44,206 nucleotides of DNA from assembly GCA_024711125.1 (NCBI GenBank), contig JANJTM010000080.1, forward strand, positions 1-44,206. Reading direction: 5' to 3'. The notes under the pieces are model-generated. The model was not told the origin of the DNA. It saw nothing but the letters and a program-made list of their open reading frames with translations, and searched no databases. The position numbers were made by a program, and so were the translations under genes. Source of the stretch: Rhodothermales bacterium (GTDB lineage: Bacteria > Bacteroidota > Rhodothermia > Rhodothermales > UBA10348). Below, piece by piece: positions 9,419 to 17,352 of the stretch (the first letter of the stretch is position 1; each line of letters begins with the position of its first letter).

Positions 9419-9510
9419 GCGGGAGCTCCGGGTAAAGACTCCCGAGAATACGGCGCCGGATCGTTTTCGTCAGCAACCGCCCTGCTGCCCTGGAACGCCG
9501 GTCGGGCCGA

Positions 9511-10158
9511 TCAGCACTTGGACCGGGTCTCGATCCAGCGCACGGCCTCCTGCATGAGCCGGGGATTGCTCGGCAGCTTGAGCTTGGCCCGCACGCGACG
9601 GCGGTACGACTCCACCGTCTTGACCGACAGGTTGAGCCGCTCGGCGATCTCGCGGGTGCCCATGCCTTCGCCGGTCATCTCGAACACGTCCAGTTCGCGG
9701 CTCGACAGCACCTCGAGCGGGCTCTGCCCGTCGTCCTTGTGCTGCATGAGATCCCGGAGCAGTTGATCCTGGATGGGTCGCGACACGAAGATGCCCCCCT
9801 CGACGACCCGGCGGATGGCCGAGACGACCACGTCGAGCGGCTCGCTCTTTCCGACGAATCCGCGCGCGCCCTCGCGAAGGGCGCGCCCGGCGCAGTTGGC
9901 GTTCTCGTACTGCGAGATGACCAGGACCCTCGTTTCGGGGTGCAGCTCGTGCAGCTTGCGCACGAGGTCGAAACCGCTGGAGTCCGGCAGGCTCAGGTCG
10001 AGCGTCACCAGGTCGATGCGGCGCTTGGACAGCAGGTCGAGCACCTCGTCGGTGCCGCCCGTTTCCCCGACCACGCGCAGGCCCGGTTCGGATTCGAGGG
10101 CGCAGACCAGGCCCTTCCGCGTGATCGGATGATCGTCGACGATGAACAGGTCAGCCAC
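9511..10158 (-). CDS. NarL/FixJ-type response regulator (receiver plus LuxR HTH)
   Basis: A two-domain DNA-binding response regulator of 215 residues. The receiver domain (about 3-118) has the acidic pair D8-D9, phosphoacceptor D54 in LDLSLPD, S82 in VISQ and the conserved K104. The LuxR-type helix-turn-helix (about 148-205) contains SSRELDVFEM and the recognition helix region SVKTVESYRRRVRAKL. I used a GTG start at 10158 because it puts the receiver at the N-terminus; the frame stays open far upstream but that extension has no conservation. No histidine kinase is nearby, so it is an orphan. The DUF5916 gene downstream is the obvious candidate target. Confidence 0.88.
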   Translation of the reverse strand: MADLFIVDDHPITRKGLVCALESEPGLRVVGETGGTDEVLDLLSKRRIDLVTLDLSLPDSSGFDLVRKLHELHPETRVLVISQYENANCAGRALREGARGFVGKSEPLDVVVSAIRRVVEGGIFVSRPIQDQLLRDLMQHKDDGQSPLEVLSSRELDVFEMTGEGMGTREIAERLNLSVKTVESYRRRVRAKLKLPSNPRLMQEAVRWIETRSKC

Positions 10159-10465
10159 GGTCGGAAGGGGGCGTTTGGGAAGAGGATAGGCGCCGGCGCG
10201 TGCCCGGATGGGCGCAGCCGACGAAGGAGAAGGACCGAAACCGGCGGTTCCGATTCTGACAGTCGTTCCCCGGGACCTCGGTAAGAAGGCAACCCGACGT
10301 CGTGTGGGTGAGCCTTCCCGTACTCCGGCGGGGAATCCCCTACACGCGTGGGCGCCGCGGGGCGGGCGGTTTCCCGGGATCTCCGCACCGAGCCGGTCCG
10401 GGGCGGCCGTGCCGGGGCCGCAGGGTTCGTACATTGCCGCATCCGCTGACCATCCGCACGAACGC
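10159..10465. other. 307-bp divergent intergenic region (response regulator / transaldolase)
   Basis: This is the only gap over 300 bp in the window. It has no convincing gene; the open frames crossing it are extensions of neighbours. It should contain the promoters for both flanking genes, but I could not pick hexamers with confidence. The only small symmetric element I noted is GGGGAATCCCC at 10330-10340 (5-bp arms around one base). Confidence 0.5.
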
Positions 10466-11128
10466 ATGAAGTTCTTCATCGACACGGCAGACCTCGACGA
10501 GATCCGCTCGGCGAACGCCATGGGCCTGCTCGACGGCGTGACCACCAACCCGTCCCTGATGAAGAAGGCCGGGGGCTCGGATTTCCACAGGCACATCGTC
10601 AGGATCTGCGAAATCGTGGACGGCCCGGTGTCGGCCGAGGTCGTCGCCACGGACTACTCGGGCATGCTCGCCGAAGGCCGCACGCTCGCCGCCCTGCACC
10701 CGAACGTGGTCGTGAAGGTGCCCCTGATCGCCGACGGGATCCGGGCCATCCGGACCTTTACCGACGAGGGCATCCGCACGAACTGCACGCTGTGTTTCTC
10801 GGCCACCCAGGCCCTGATCGCGGCCAAGGCCGGCGCGACCTACATCAGCCCGTTCGTCGGGCGCCTCGATGACGTGGCGGCCGTCGGCATGGAACTCATC
10901 GAGCAGATCGTCCAGATCTACACGAATTACGGGTTCGAGACCGAAGTCCTGGTGGCCTCGGTGCGCAACCCGCTGCACGTCGTCGACGCGGCGCTCGCCG
11001 GCGCCGACGTGGCCACGATTCCCTATTCGGTGCTCATGCAGCTCATGAAGCACCCGCTGACCGATCTCGGCCTGGAGCGCTTCCTGGCCGACTGGGCGGC
11101 GTACCAGGCCGCCGCGGCCAAGGGCTGA
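10466..11128 (+). CDS. tal: Transaldolase, small (FSA/TalC-like) subfamily
   Basis: A 220-residue TIM-barrel aldolase of the short transaldolase group, which moves dihydroxyacetone units between sugar phosphates in the non-oxidative pentose phosphate pathway. It shows the N-terminal MKFFIDTA and TTNPSL motifs, the Schiff-base lysine K84 in VVVKVPL, and the [11 protein letters not shown] strand. Length and motif spacing match the subfamily that includes true transaldolases as well as fructose-6-phosphate aldolase, and sequence reading alone does not separate those activities. The ATG at 10466 is the only start that gives the conserved N-terminus. The next gene begins 10 bp downstream. Confidence 0.92.
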   Translation: MKFFIDTADLDEIRSANAMGLLDGVTTNPSLMKKAGGSDFHRHIVRICEIVDGPVSAEVVATDYSGMLAEGRTLAALHPNVVVKVPLIADGIRAIRTFTDEGIRTNCTLCFSATQALIAAKAGATYISPFVGRLDDVAAVGMELIEQIVQIYTNYGFETEVLVASVRNPLHVVDAALAGADVATIPYSVLMQLMKHPLTDLGLERFLADWAAYQAAAAKG

Positions 11129-11138
11129 TCCCGGATCC

Positions 11139-12587
11139 ATGACGCATCGGGAGAGCGGGTCCTACTTCGTGGCTCTCGGCGGAACCGAGGAGATCGGGGC
11201 CTCCTGCCATTTCCTCCATATCGACGGCACGGGCATCCTGCTGGATGCCGGCGCCGATCCGGAGCAGGAGGGGGCCGACAGTCTTCCGGACCTTGACCTG
11301 GTGCGGTCCCGTGTCGACCGGTGGGTGGACCACGTGGTGGTTTCGCACGGTCACCACGACCACATCGGGTCGCTGCCCGTGGCGATCAAGGCGTTTCCGC
11401 ACGTGCTCGTGCACATGACGCGCCCGACGCGCGATCTCTGCGAGGTCCTGCTGCCCGCGTCGGCCAAGCTGCAGCGCAAGCGCCTGATGGAGGGCTCCTC
11501 GACCGCGCCGCCGCTGTTCGACGTGGAGGAATTGGGGGCTTTTTCCTACCTCTACCTGGTGCACGAACTCGAGCGGCGGTTCGACCTGACCGGCGTTCGC
11601 GGAAGGGTCCCGATCGAGGGGCGGCTGTACGACGCCGGCCACGTGCTGGGGTCGGCCGGGCTGCACCTCACGGTCGAAACGACGCGCGGCGACCGCACGC
11701 TCTTCTTCACGGGAGACACGGGCGCGCGCGCCCAGGCCATCATCCCCGGGGCCCGCTACCCCGAGGGACCGATCGATACGCTCGTGATGGAAGCCACGCT
11801 GGGCGCCGATCCCGAGGCCGAGCTCGCGACCCGGAGGCAGGAGGAAATACGCTTCGGCCAGGCGCTCCGACAGGTGCTGGGGGCCGGCGGATCGGTGCTG
11901 GTGCCCGTCTTCGCCCTCGGTCGCGGGCAGGAAATCCTCGCCTTGGTGGATCGCTTCAAGCGGAACGGAACCATCGAACCCGACGTGCCGGTGTTCACGG
12001 CCGGGCTGATGCGGGCCCTTTCCGACGTGTACGACCGGTCGCGGTTCTACTCCCCCCGCATCGACGAGGCGTTCCAGTGCGGCTCGGTGCCGCAGGAGCG
12101 CCTTCCGCGCAACCCGGCTACCGTCGTGTCGGCCCTCGACCGCCCCGGGATCTACGTGGTCGGAAGCGGCATGATGTTCGAACGCACGATGTCGAACCGT
12201 ATCGCCCAGGAGATGGTCGAGCACGACAAGCACGCCGTGCTGCTCGTCGGCTTCGCGCGTCATGACTCCCCCGCGCACCGTCTGTTCGACGCGGCCCTGC
12301 AGCGCGACGGCGCGGGGGACGGCGCCACGGTCGAGCCGCAGATCACGCTCGAGCCCTTGCGGGGGCCCCAGGCCGTGCGGTGCCGGGTGGACCGCTTCCG
12401 GTTCAGCGGACACAGCCACCGTCGCGACCTGCTCGGGCTGGTCGACCGCCTGCAGCCGAAACGCGTGATCCTGGTACACGGCGAGACGCGGGCCCGCGAG
12501 TGGATGGCCGACAACATCCGCTTCTTTCACCCGGAAATCGACGTCTTTTCGCCGGCGCAGGGCGAAACGGTCCGGCTCTGGGATTGA
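11139..12587 (+). CDS. Beta-CASP metallo-beta-lactamase protein, probable RNA-processing nuclease
   Basis: A 482-residue metallo-beta-lactamase fold protein of the CPSF73/YSH1-like type. The zinc motif HGHHDH is at residues 70-75. Later ligands appear in DAGHVLGSAG, FFTGDTG and FSGHSH, and a beta-CASP insertion lies between them (VPVFALGRGQEIL and following). Proteins with this layout are usually single-strand RNA endo- or exonucleases acting in the cytoplasm. An insert of about 60 residues after the first zinc motif (residues roughly 90-150) is longer than I would expect. It is co-directional with the transaldolase gene and has no obvious partner here. The exact substrate is not known from sequence. 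Confidence 0.8.
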   Translation: MTHRESGSYFVALGGTEEIGASCHFLHIDGTGILLDAGADPEQEGADSLPDLDLVRSRVDRWVDHVVVSHGHHDHIGSLPVAIKAFPHVLVHMTRPTRDLCEVLLPASAKLQRKRLMEGSSTAPPLFDVEELGAFSYLYLVHELERRFDLTGVRGRVPIEGRLYDAGHVLGSAGLHLTVETTRGDRTLFFTGDTGARAQAIIPGARYPEGPIDTLVMEATLGADPEAELATRRQEEIRFGQALRQVLGAGGSVLVPVFALGRGQEILALVDRFKRNGTIEPDVPVFTAGLMRALSDVYDRSRFYSPRIDEAFQCGSVPQERLPRNPATVVSALDRPGIYVVGSGMMFERTMSNRIAQEMVEHDKHAVLLVGFARHDSPAHRLFDAALQRDGAGDGATVEPQITLEPLRGPQAVRCRVDRFRFSGHSHRRDLLGLVDRLQPKRVILVHGETRAREWMADNIRFFHPEIDVFSPAQGETVRLWD

Positions 12588-12638
12588 CCGCGCCGCGCTT
12601 CGGACGTACCCTGCCGGGGTACGGATCGGAGGCCGGCC

Positions 12639-15584
12639 ATGGCGGTGAACGCGCAGCAGACGAAGGATTTCGAGGCCGCCGTGCGGCCCCATCTCGCGGG
12701 AGAACTGCACCTCGACGTGATGACGCGCGGCCTGTACGCGACCGACGCGTCGATGTACGAGGTGATGCCCGTCGCGGTCGTGGTACCCCGGAGCGCCGAC
12801 GACGTGCAGTTGGTGCTGGAAGCGGCGCGCCGCGTTCGCATCCCCGTTCTCGCGCGGGGCGGCGGCTCGTCGCTCGCCGGGCAGACCGTCAACGAGGCGG
12901 TCGTCGTCGACTTCTCGAAGTACCTCGACCGCGTGATCGCGTTCGACGCCGAGGCGGGAACGGTGCGCGTCGAGCCGGGAATCACGCACGAGCGGCTGTC
13001 GAACGTGATCGCGGCCTACGGCTGGATGACCGGCCCCGATCCCGCGAGCGGAAGCCGTGCGACCCTGGGCGGCATGCTCGCCAACAATGCAACGGGCACG
13101 CACTCCATCCTGTACGGCAACACGATCCGCCACATCGAGAGCGTACGCGCGCTGCTGCACGACGGAACGCGCGTGGAGTGGGGGGCGATGGGGCCCGACG
13201 CCAGGCGGCTCGCGGCGTTTTCTTCCTCGACCGACGGACGCCTCGTCGCGGCACTGGACGCGCTCGCCCGCCGGGAAGGCGCCACGATCGGGCGCACGAT
13301 GCCGCCCCACTGGCGGCGCAACAACGGGTACCGCGTCGAGGAACTGCTGGGCGAGGAGCCCAACTACGCCCGGCTGCTGTGCGGAAGCGAAGGCACGCTG
13401 GCCGTGGTCACCGACCTGACGATGAACCTCGTGCGCAGACCGAAGCGCACGGTGGTCGGCGTGGTGCACTTCGCCACGCGCACCGACTCGCTCGAGAGCG
13501 TGACGGCGATCCTCGAGACCGACCCGTCGGCGGTCGAACTCTTCGACGGGGCGGCGATCCGCCAGTCGAGGGAGTCGGCAGGCTTCGCCCACCGGATGAC
13601 CTTCGTCGACGGCTATCCCGGCGCGGTGCTCCTGACCGAGTACTACGTGGACAGCCCGGCGCACGGGACCGAGCGGCTCGATGCCCTGCAGCGCGCGATG
13701 GACCGTTTCGGCCGATGCACCGGGATCATCCGGCTGGAGGATCCGAAGGACATCGCGAACGCCTGGGGGGTGCGCAAGGAGGGTCTCGGGCTCATCATGT
13801 CGGTCCGTGGCCACCTGAAGCCGCTTCCGTTCATCGAGGACGCGTCGGTGCCGGTCGAGAACCTCGCGGCCTACATCGACGACCTCGAGCGGGTCTTCGC
13901 CGACAACGGCACCGAGGCGGTCATGTATGCGCACGCCTCGGCGGGATGCCTGCACGTACGTCCGCTCATCGATACGCGTACCCACGACGGCCAGGCGCGC
14001 ATGGTGGCGATCGCCCGGGGGTCGGCCGACCTCGTACGGCGCTACGGCGGCTGGGTGTCGTCGGAACACGGGGACGGCATTGCCCGGTCCTGGCTGAACC
14101 CGGGTTTCCTGGGTCCGGAACTCTACGGGATCTGTCGCGAGGTCAAGCGCCTGTTCGACCCCGAGGGCCGACTGAATCCAGGCCGGGTCATCGACGCCCC
14201 GCCCATGACCGAGCACCATCGGACCGGACCCGACTACCGTCCGATCGTCGTGCACACGGAGTTCGATTTCTCGGTCGAGGGCGGATTCGAGGCCGCCGTG
14301 GACCTCTGTAACGGCAACGGGGCGTGCAGGCGGCTCGAAGGGGGGACCATGTGTCCCTCGTTCATGGCCACGAGGGACGAGAAGGACTCGACGCGCGGAC
14401 GCGCGAACGCGCTGCGGCTGGCCCTGGCGGGCCGTCTCGAGGGGCAGGGGCTGACGGACGAGGGGGTGAAGGAGGTGCTGGACCTGTGCGTGCAGTGCAA
14501 GGCCTGCAAGACCGAGTGCCCGTCGGCGGTGGACATGGCGAAGCTCAAGACCGAGTGGCTCGCCCAGTACTGGCGCATGCACGACATGCCGCTGCGCACC
14601 CGGATCTTCGCCGATCTGCCGGTCGCCGCGCGGCTCCTGTCCGGAGCGCCGGCCCGGCTCGTCAACTTCGGTATGGGCCTGGCCCCGGTGCGCTGGTTCC
14701 TGGACCGCTTCCTGGGCATCTCGAAGCGCAGGGCCCTTCCGCCCTTTTCCCCGAGGCCGTATGCCCCCGGCGCATCCCTGCTGGCCGGAGCGATGCCGAC
14801 CGGGGGAGACGGCCAGGCGGTCGAGGCGCCCGAACTCGTCGTGGCTTCGGCCCCCAACGGTCCGGTCGTGCTCTACGTGGACACGTTCAACAACCACCAG
14901 CACCCGGAGGTCGCGCGCGCGGCCGAGCGCTTCCTTCGGGCGGCCGGATGGCACGTGATCCCGGTGGCGAACGCCTGCTGCGGTCGGACGTGGCTCTCGA
15001 AGGGCGACATCAAGCGCGCGAAACAGGAGGCCGAGCGCACGGTGGAGATCCTGGCACCCTATGCCGAGGCCGGCCTGGCGATCGTCGGGCTCGAGCCCTC
15101 GTGCGTACTGACGCTGGGCGACGAGTTCCGCTCGATGCGCCCCGGGGATCGCCGTGTCGACGCCATCGCGCGCGCTTCCATGACCTTCGAACAGTTCATC
15201 CAGCGGGAGGCGCCGCTCGGGAGGCTCGGTCGGTTACGGTGGAAGCCGGAGGCCGCCCGGGTGCTCGTGCACGGCCATTGCCACCAGAAGGCGCTGACGG
15301 GGACCGCTCCGTCGATCGCGTGCCTGTCGGTCGTACCGGGCTTCCGCGTGGAGATGATCGACGCGGCCTGTTGCGGGATGGCCGGGTCGTTCGGGTACGA
15401 GAAGGAGCACGTCGACGTGTCGCTCGCGATGGCCGAGGACCGACTGGCGCCCGCGATCCGGAAAGCCGGGGAGGACGCGCTGCTCGCCGCCGCCGGGTCG
15501 TCCTGCCGCGCGCAGATCCACGACGTCACCGGGCGCACGGCCCGGCATCCGGCCGAAATCCTGTGCGCCGCGCTGGACGGGTGA
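12639..15584 (+). CDS. FAD-linked 2-hydroxyacid dehydrogenase fused to Fe-S/CCG electron-transfer module
   Basis: A 981-residue fusion resembling GlcD plus GlcF or YdiJ-type enzymes that oxidise D-2-hydroxyacids (D-lactate, glycolate or D-2-hydroxyglutarate) and pass electrons toward the quinone pool. The FAD-binding domain (about 45-270) has ARGGGSSLAGQTVN and GGMLANNATG. It is followed by an FAD-oxidase C-terminal domain. Cysteine clusters for iron-sulfur centres start at C557 and at C617 (CVQCKACKTECP), and two CCG domains have cores at about C780 and C911. No transmembrane segment was seen. The substrate cannot be fixed by sequence. The LutABC L-lactate genes nearby suggest a complementary D-isomer role, as inference. 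Confidence 0.85.
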   Translation: MAVNAQQTKDFEAAVRPHLAGELHLDVMTRGLYATDASMYEVMPVAVVVPRSADDVQLVLEAARRVRIPVLARGGGSSLAGQTVNEAVVVDFSKYLDRVIAFDAEAGTVRVEPGITHERLSNVIAAYGWMTGPDPASGSRATLGGMLANNATGTHSILYGNTIRHIESVRALLHDGTRVEWGAMGPDARRLAAFSSSTDGRLVAALDALARREGATIGRTMPPHWRRNNGYRVEELLGEEPNYARLLCGSEGTLAVVTDLTMNLVRRPKRTVVGVVHFATRTDSLESVTAILETDPSAVELFDGAAIRQSRESAGFAHRMTFVDGYPGAVLLTEYYVDSPAHGTERLDALQRAMDRFGRCTGIIRLEDPKDIANAWGVRKEGLGLIMSVRGHLKPLPFIEDASVPVENLAAYIDDLERVFADNGTEAVMYAHASAGCLHVRPLIDTRTHDGQARMVAIARGSADLVRRYGGWVSSEHGDGIARSWLNPGFLGPELYGICREVKRLFDPEGRLNPGRVIDAPPMTEHHRTGPDYRPIVVHTEFDFSVEGGFEAAVDLCNGNGACRRLEGGTMCPSFMATRDEKDSTRGRANALRLALAGRLEGQGLTDEGVKEVLDLCVQCKACKTECPSAVDMAKLKTEWLAQYWRMHDMPLRTRIFADLPVAARLLSGAPARLVNFGMGLAPVRWFLDRFLGISKRRALPPFSPRPYAPGASLLAGAMPTGGDGQAVEAPELVVASAPNGPVVLYVDTFNNHQHPEVARAAERFLRAAGWHVIPVANACCGRTWLSKGDIKRAKQEAERTVEILAPYAEAGLAIVGLEPSCVLTLGDEFRSMRPGDRRVDAIARASMTFEQFIQREAPLGRLGRLRWKPEAARVLVHGHCHQKALTGTAPSIACLSVVPGFRVEMIDAACCGMAGSFGYEKEHVDVSLAMAEDRLAPAIRKAGEDALLAAAGSSCRAQIHDVTGRTARHPAEILCAALDG

Positions 15585-15596
15585 TGTCCGGCCGCG

Positions 15597-16595
15597 TCAG
15601 TCGAAATGGGCGTTGAGCAGCGGAAGCAGCTTCGCTTTCGCGTTTCCGGCCCAGTTCAGGAGGCCGATCTGTACGCCGTTGAGGCGGCGGGCGTAGTTGA
15701 AGATGCCGATCGAGAGTCCGTTCAGGGTGCCTTCGTTGCGGTTGTAGGCGGCGATCGAGAGGCCCGTCAACTGGCCGTCTTCCTCGATCTTGACGTAGGC
15801 CGGCGCGATGAGGATGCCGTTCACGTCGACGCCACCCGCCGCCACGGCCGAGATCGCGACCCCGCGGATCTCGGGCGCCCCTACTCCGATGCCGCCGAGG
15901 AACAGTCCACGCAGCGCCACGCCCGCGCCCACGCCCACGCCGCCGACGGCAATGCCCGTCATGACTCCGCCGGCCCCGACGCCGAGCCCGCCGATGTGCA
16001 GACCCGTAACGTCCCGCCCGGCCCCGGCGCCGAGCCCTCCGATCGAGATCCCGGTGAGATCCTGGCCTGCGCCGACGCCGAGCCCACCGACGGCGATGCC
16101 GGTCACGTCGCGCCCCGCACCCGCGCCGAGTCCTCCGACGAGCACGCCCACGGCGTCACGTCCGGCTCCGGCGCCCAGGCCTCCGGTCATGATTCCCACG
16201 AGGTCCCGTCCCGCGCCCACCCCCAGGCCTCCCGTGCCGATACCTTTGAAATCACGCCCGGCACCCGCGCCGAGCCCACCGAATCCCAGGCCGCGGAGGT
16301 CGCGGTACGCACCCGCGCCCAGCCATCCCCACCCGATGCCGTCGAGGTCGCGGGCGGCCGTGGCCGGCAGTCCGAGCGCGATGCCCTGGACGTCGCCGCC
16401 GAAGTCGCCGTCCTTCTCGTAGGGCGTCCAGATCGTCACGTTGATGCCGCGCACGCGCTCCAGGTCGCGGTCGCGGTAGTTCAGGCGGATTCCGTCCACC
16501 CGCGGCGCATCGCCGATCGCGAACACGCGGGTCTGGGCTGCCGCGGGCAGGACGGCGAGGAGCGAACAGAGGATCAGGGCAGCGGAACGGCGCAT
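15597..16595 (-). CDS. Exported repeat protein, LA_2272-like surface family
   Basis: A 332-residue protein with a signal peptide (residues 1-21, ending LPAAAQ). Residues 90-248 form ten near-perfect 16-residue repeats of the type GGLGAGAGRDVTGIAV. The C-terminal part changes to the NGLSIGIFN and NGVQIGLLN motif and ends LLPLLNAHFD. That ending and the GVQIGLLNW motif match what I recall of the LA_2272 surface-repeat family first described in Leptospira and common in Bacteroidota. The repeats should fold as a regular beta solenoid. Function is unknown. It sits 100 bp downstream of lutC on the same strand and could be read through from the fucP-lutBC operon. Confidence 0.7.
   Translation of the reverse strand: MRRSAALILCSLLAVLPAAAQTRVFAIGDAPRVDGIRLNYRDRDLERVRGINVTIWTPYEKDGDFGGDVQGIALGLPATAARDLDGIGWGWLGAGAYRDLRGLGFGGLGAGAGRDFKGIGTGGLGVGAGRDLVGIMTGGLGAGAGRDAVGVLVGGLGAGAGRDVTGIAVGGLGVGAGQDLTGISIGGLGAGAGRDVTGLHIGGLGVGAGGVMTGIAVGGVGVGAGVALRGLFLGGIGVGAPEIRGVAISAVAAGGVDVNGILIAPAYVKIEEDGQLTGLSIAAYNRNEGTLNGLSIGIFNYARRLNGVQIGLLNWAGNAKAKLLPLLNAHFD
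15897..16280 (-). repeat. Eight tandem 48-bp coding repeats
   Basis: These are the exact 48-bp register repeats 2 to 9 of the surface protein, each encoding a 16-residue unit starting with GG(L/V)G(A/V)GAG. Two diverged units flank them. The glycine frame and the RD(V/L)TG segment are strongly preserved, while the last three residues of each unit vary. Confidence 0.85.
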
Positions 16596-16695
16596 GGCTG
16601 GAACTCTCGCGAGGGGACCGTGGACGATCCTCCTGCTGACGGTTCCGGAAGGCGGAAGTTGCGCCCTGCACTCCCGAACCGCCGTTTTTCGTGCC

Positions 16696-17352
16696 TCAGG
16701 GCAGGATCAGCACGGTCAGGCGAATGGGGCCGTGGGCCCCGAGCACCAGGGTGCGCTCGATGTCGGCCGTGCGGCTCGGTCCGGTGACGAGCGAGACGAA
16801 CGAGGGCACGGGGCGGCCTGCGGAGGCGACCTGCCAGGCATCCGGAAGGTCGGGTACGAGCTGCGACTCGCGAGCCACGACGACGTGGTGCGGGGCCAGT
16901 ACGGTGCCCGCGCGCCCGCCGTCGGCCGCGGTCACCAGGATCGAGCCGGTCTGGGCGACGAGGGCGCGGCAGGTCGTGATGCCGGCGTCGCAGTCGGCCA
17001 TCTCCCGGGCCGGGGCGCCCGCCGACACGCGCCGGGCCCGAAGGTCGGCGCTCACGGCGGCCACCGTCGGTTCGTCCTGCAGGTACACGGCGTTCCAGCC
17101 TTCCTCGTGCGCCATGCGCGCGATCACACCGGCCGCCTCCTCTTCGTCCACCACCCGGTAGCAGCGCCCGCGCAGGGCTTCCATGCGCTGCGTGAAGATC
17201 GCGGGCCATTCCGACGGATCGGCCGGCACGGGTGGAAGCGCCGCGCGGGCATCCGGCGGCAGCCGCTCGACGTCCGCGTGAACCCCCCGTTCGGTCGGCA
17301 CGGCGAGCGCGGCCCGTACGCCGGCCAGGATCGATGCGCGCGCGTCGCTCAT
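16696..17352 (-). CDS. lutC: LutC/YkgG-family LUD-domain protein (L-lactate oxidation)
   Basis: LutC is the small LUD-domain component of the LutABC iron-sulfur L-lactate oxidation system. The 218-residue protein is slightly shorter than the Bacillus protein. It shows the family pattern ADCDAGITTCRALVAQTGSILV followed by the APHHVVVA strand and a C-terminal VTGPSRTADIE. The ATG at 17352 overlaps the lutB stop by 4 bp, so the two are coupled. The third partner, lutA, is not here but at the end of the divergent operon at 24249. Confidence 0.88.
   Translation of the reverse strand: MSDARASILAGVRAALAVPTERGVHADVERLPPDARAALPPVPADPSEWPAIFTQRMEALRGRCYRVVDEEEAAGVIARMAHEEGWNAVYLQDEPTVAAVSADLRARRVSAGAPAREMADCDAGITTCRALVAQTGSILVTAADGGRAGTVLAPHHVVVARESQLVPDLPDAWQVASAGRPVPSFVSLVTGPSRTADIERTLVLGAHGPIRLTVLILP

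Noticed and set aside
7214-9766. An 850-codon plus-strand open frame
   Set aside because: It is antisense to the DUF5916 gene, which has a signal peptide and barrel features. The plus-strand translation has low-complexity R/E/V composition.
11043-14954. A 1303-codon open frame on the minus strand
   Set aside because: It lies antisense to three well-recognised genes (transaldolase end, beta-CASP protein, FAD fusion) and its translation is arginine/histidine-rich with no domain. It is a by-product of high GC codon bias.
15897-16280. 48-bp tandem repeats as a CRISPR array or noncoding satellite
   Set aside because: There are no unique spacers. The repeat keeps a reading frame throughout and encodes regular 16-residue protein units behind a signal peptide.
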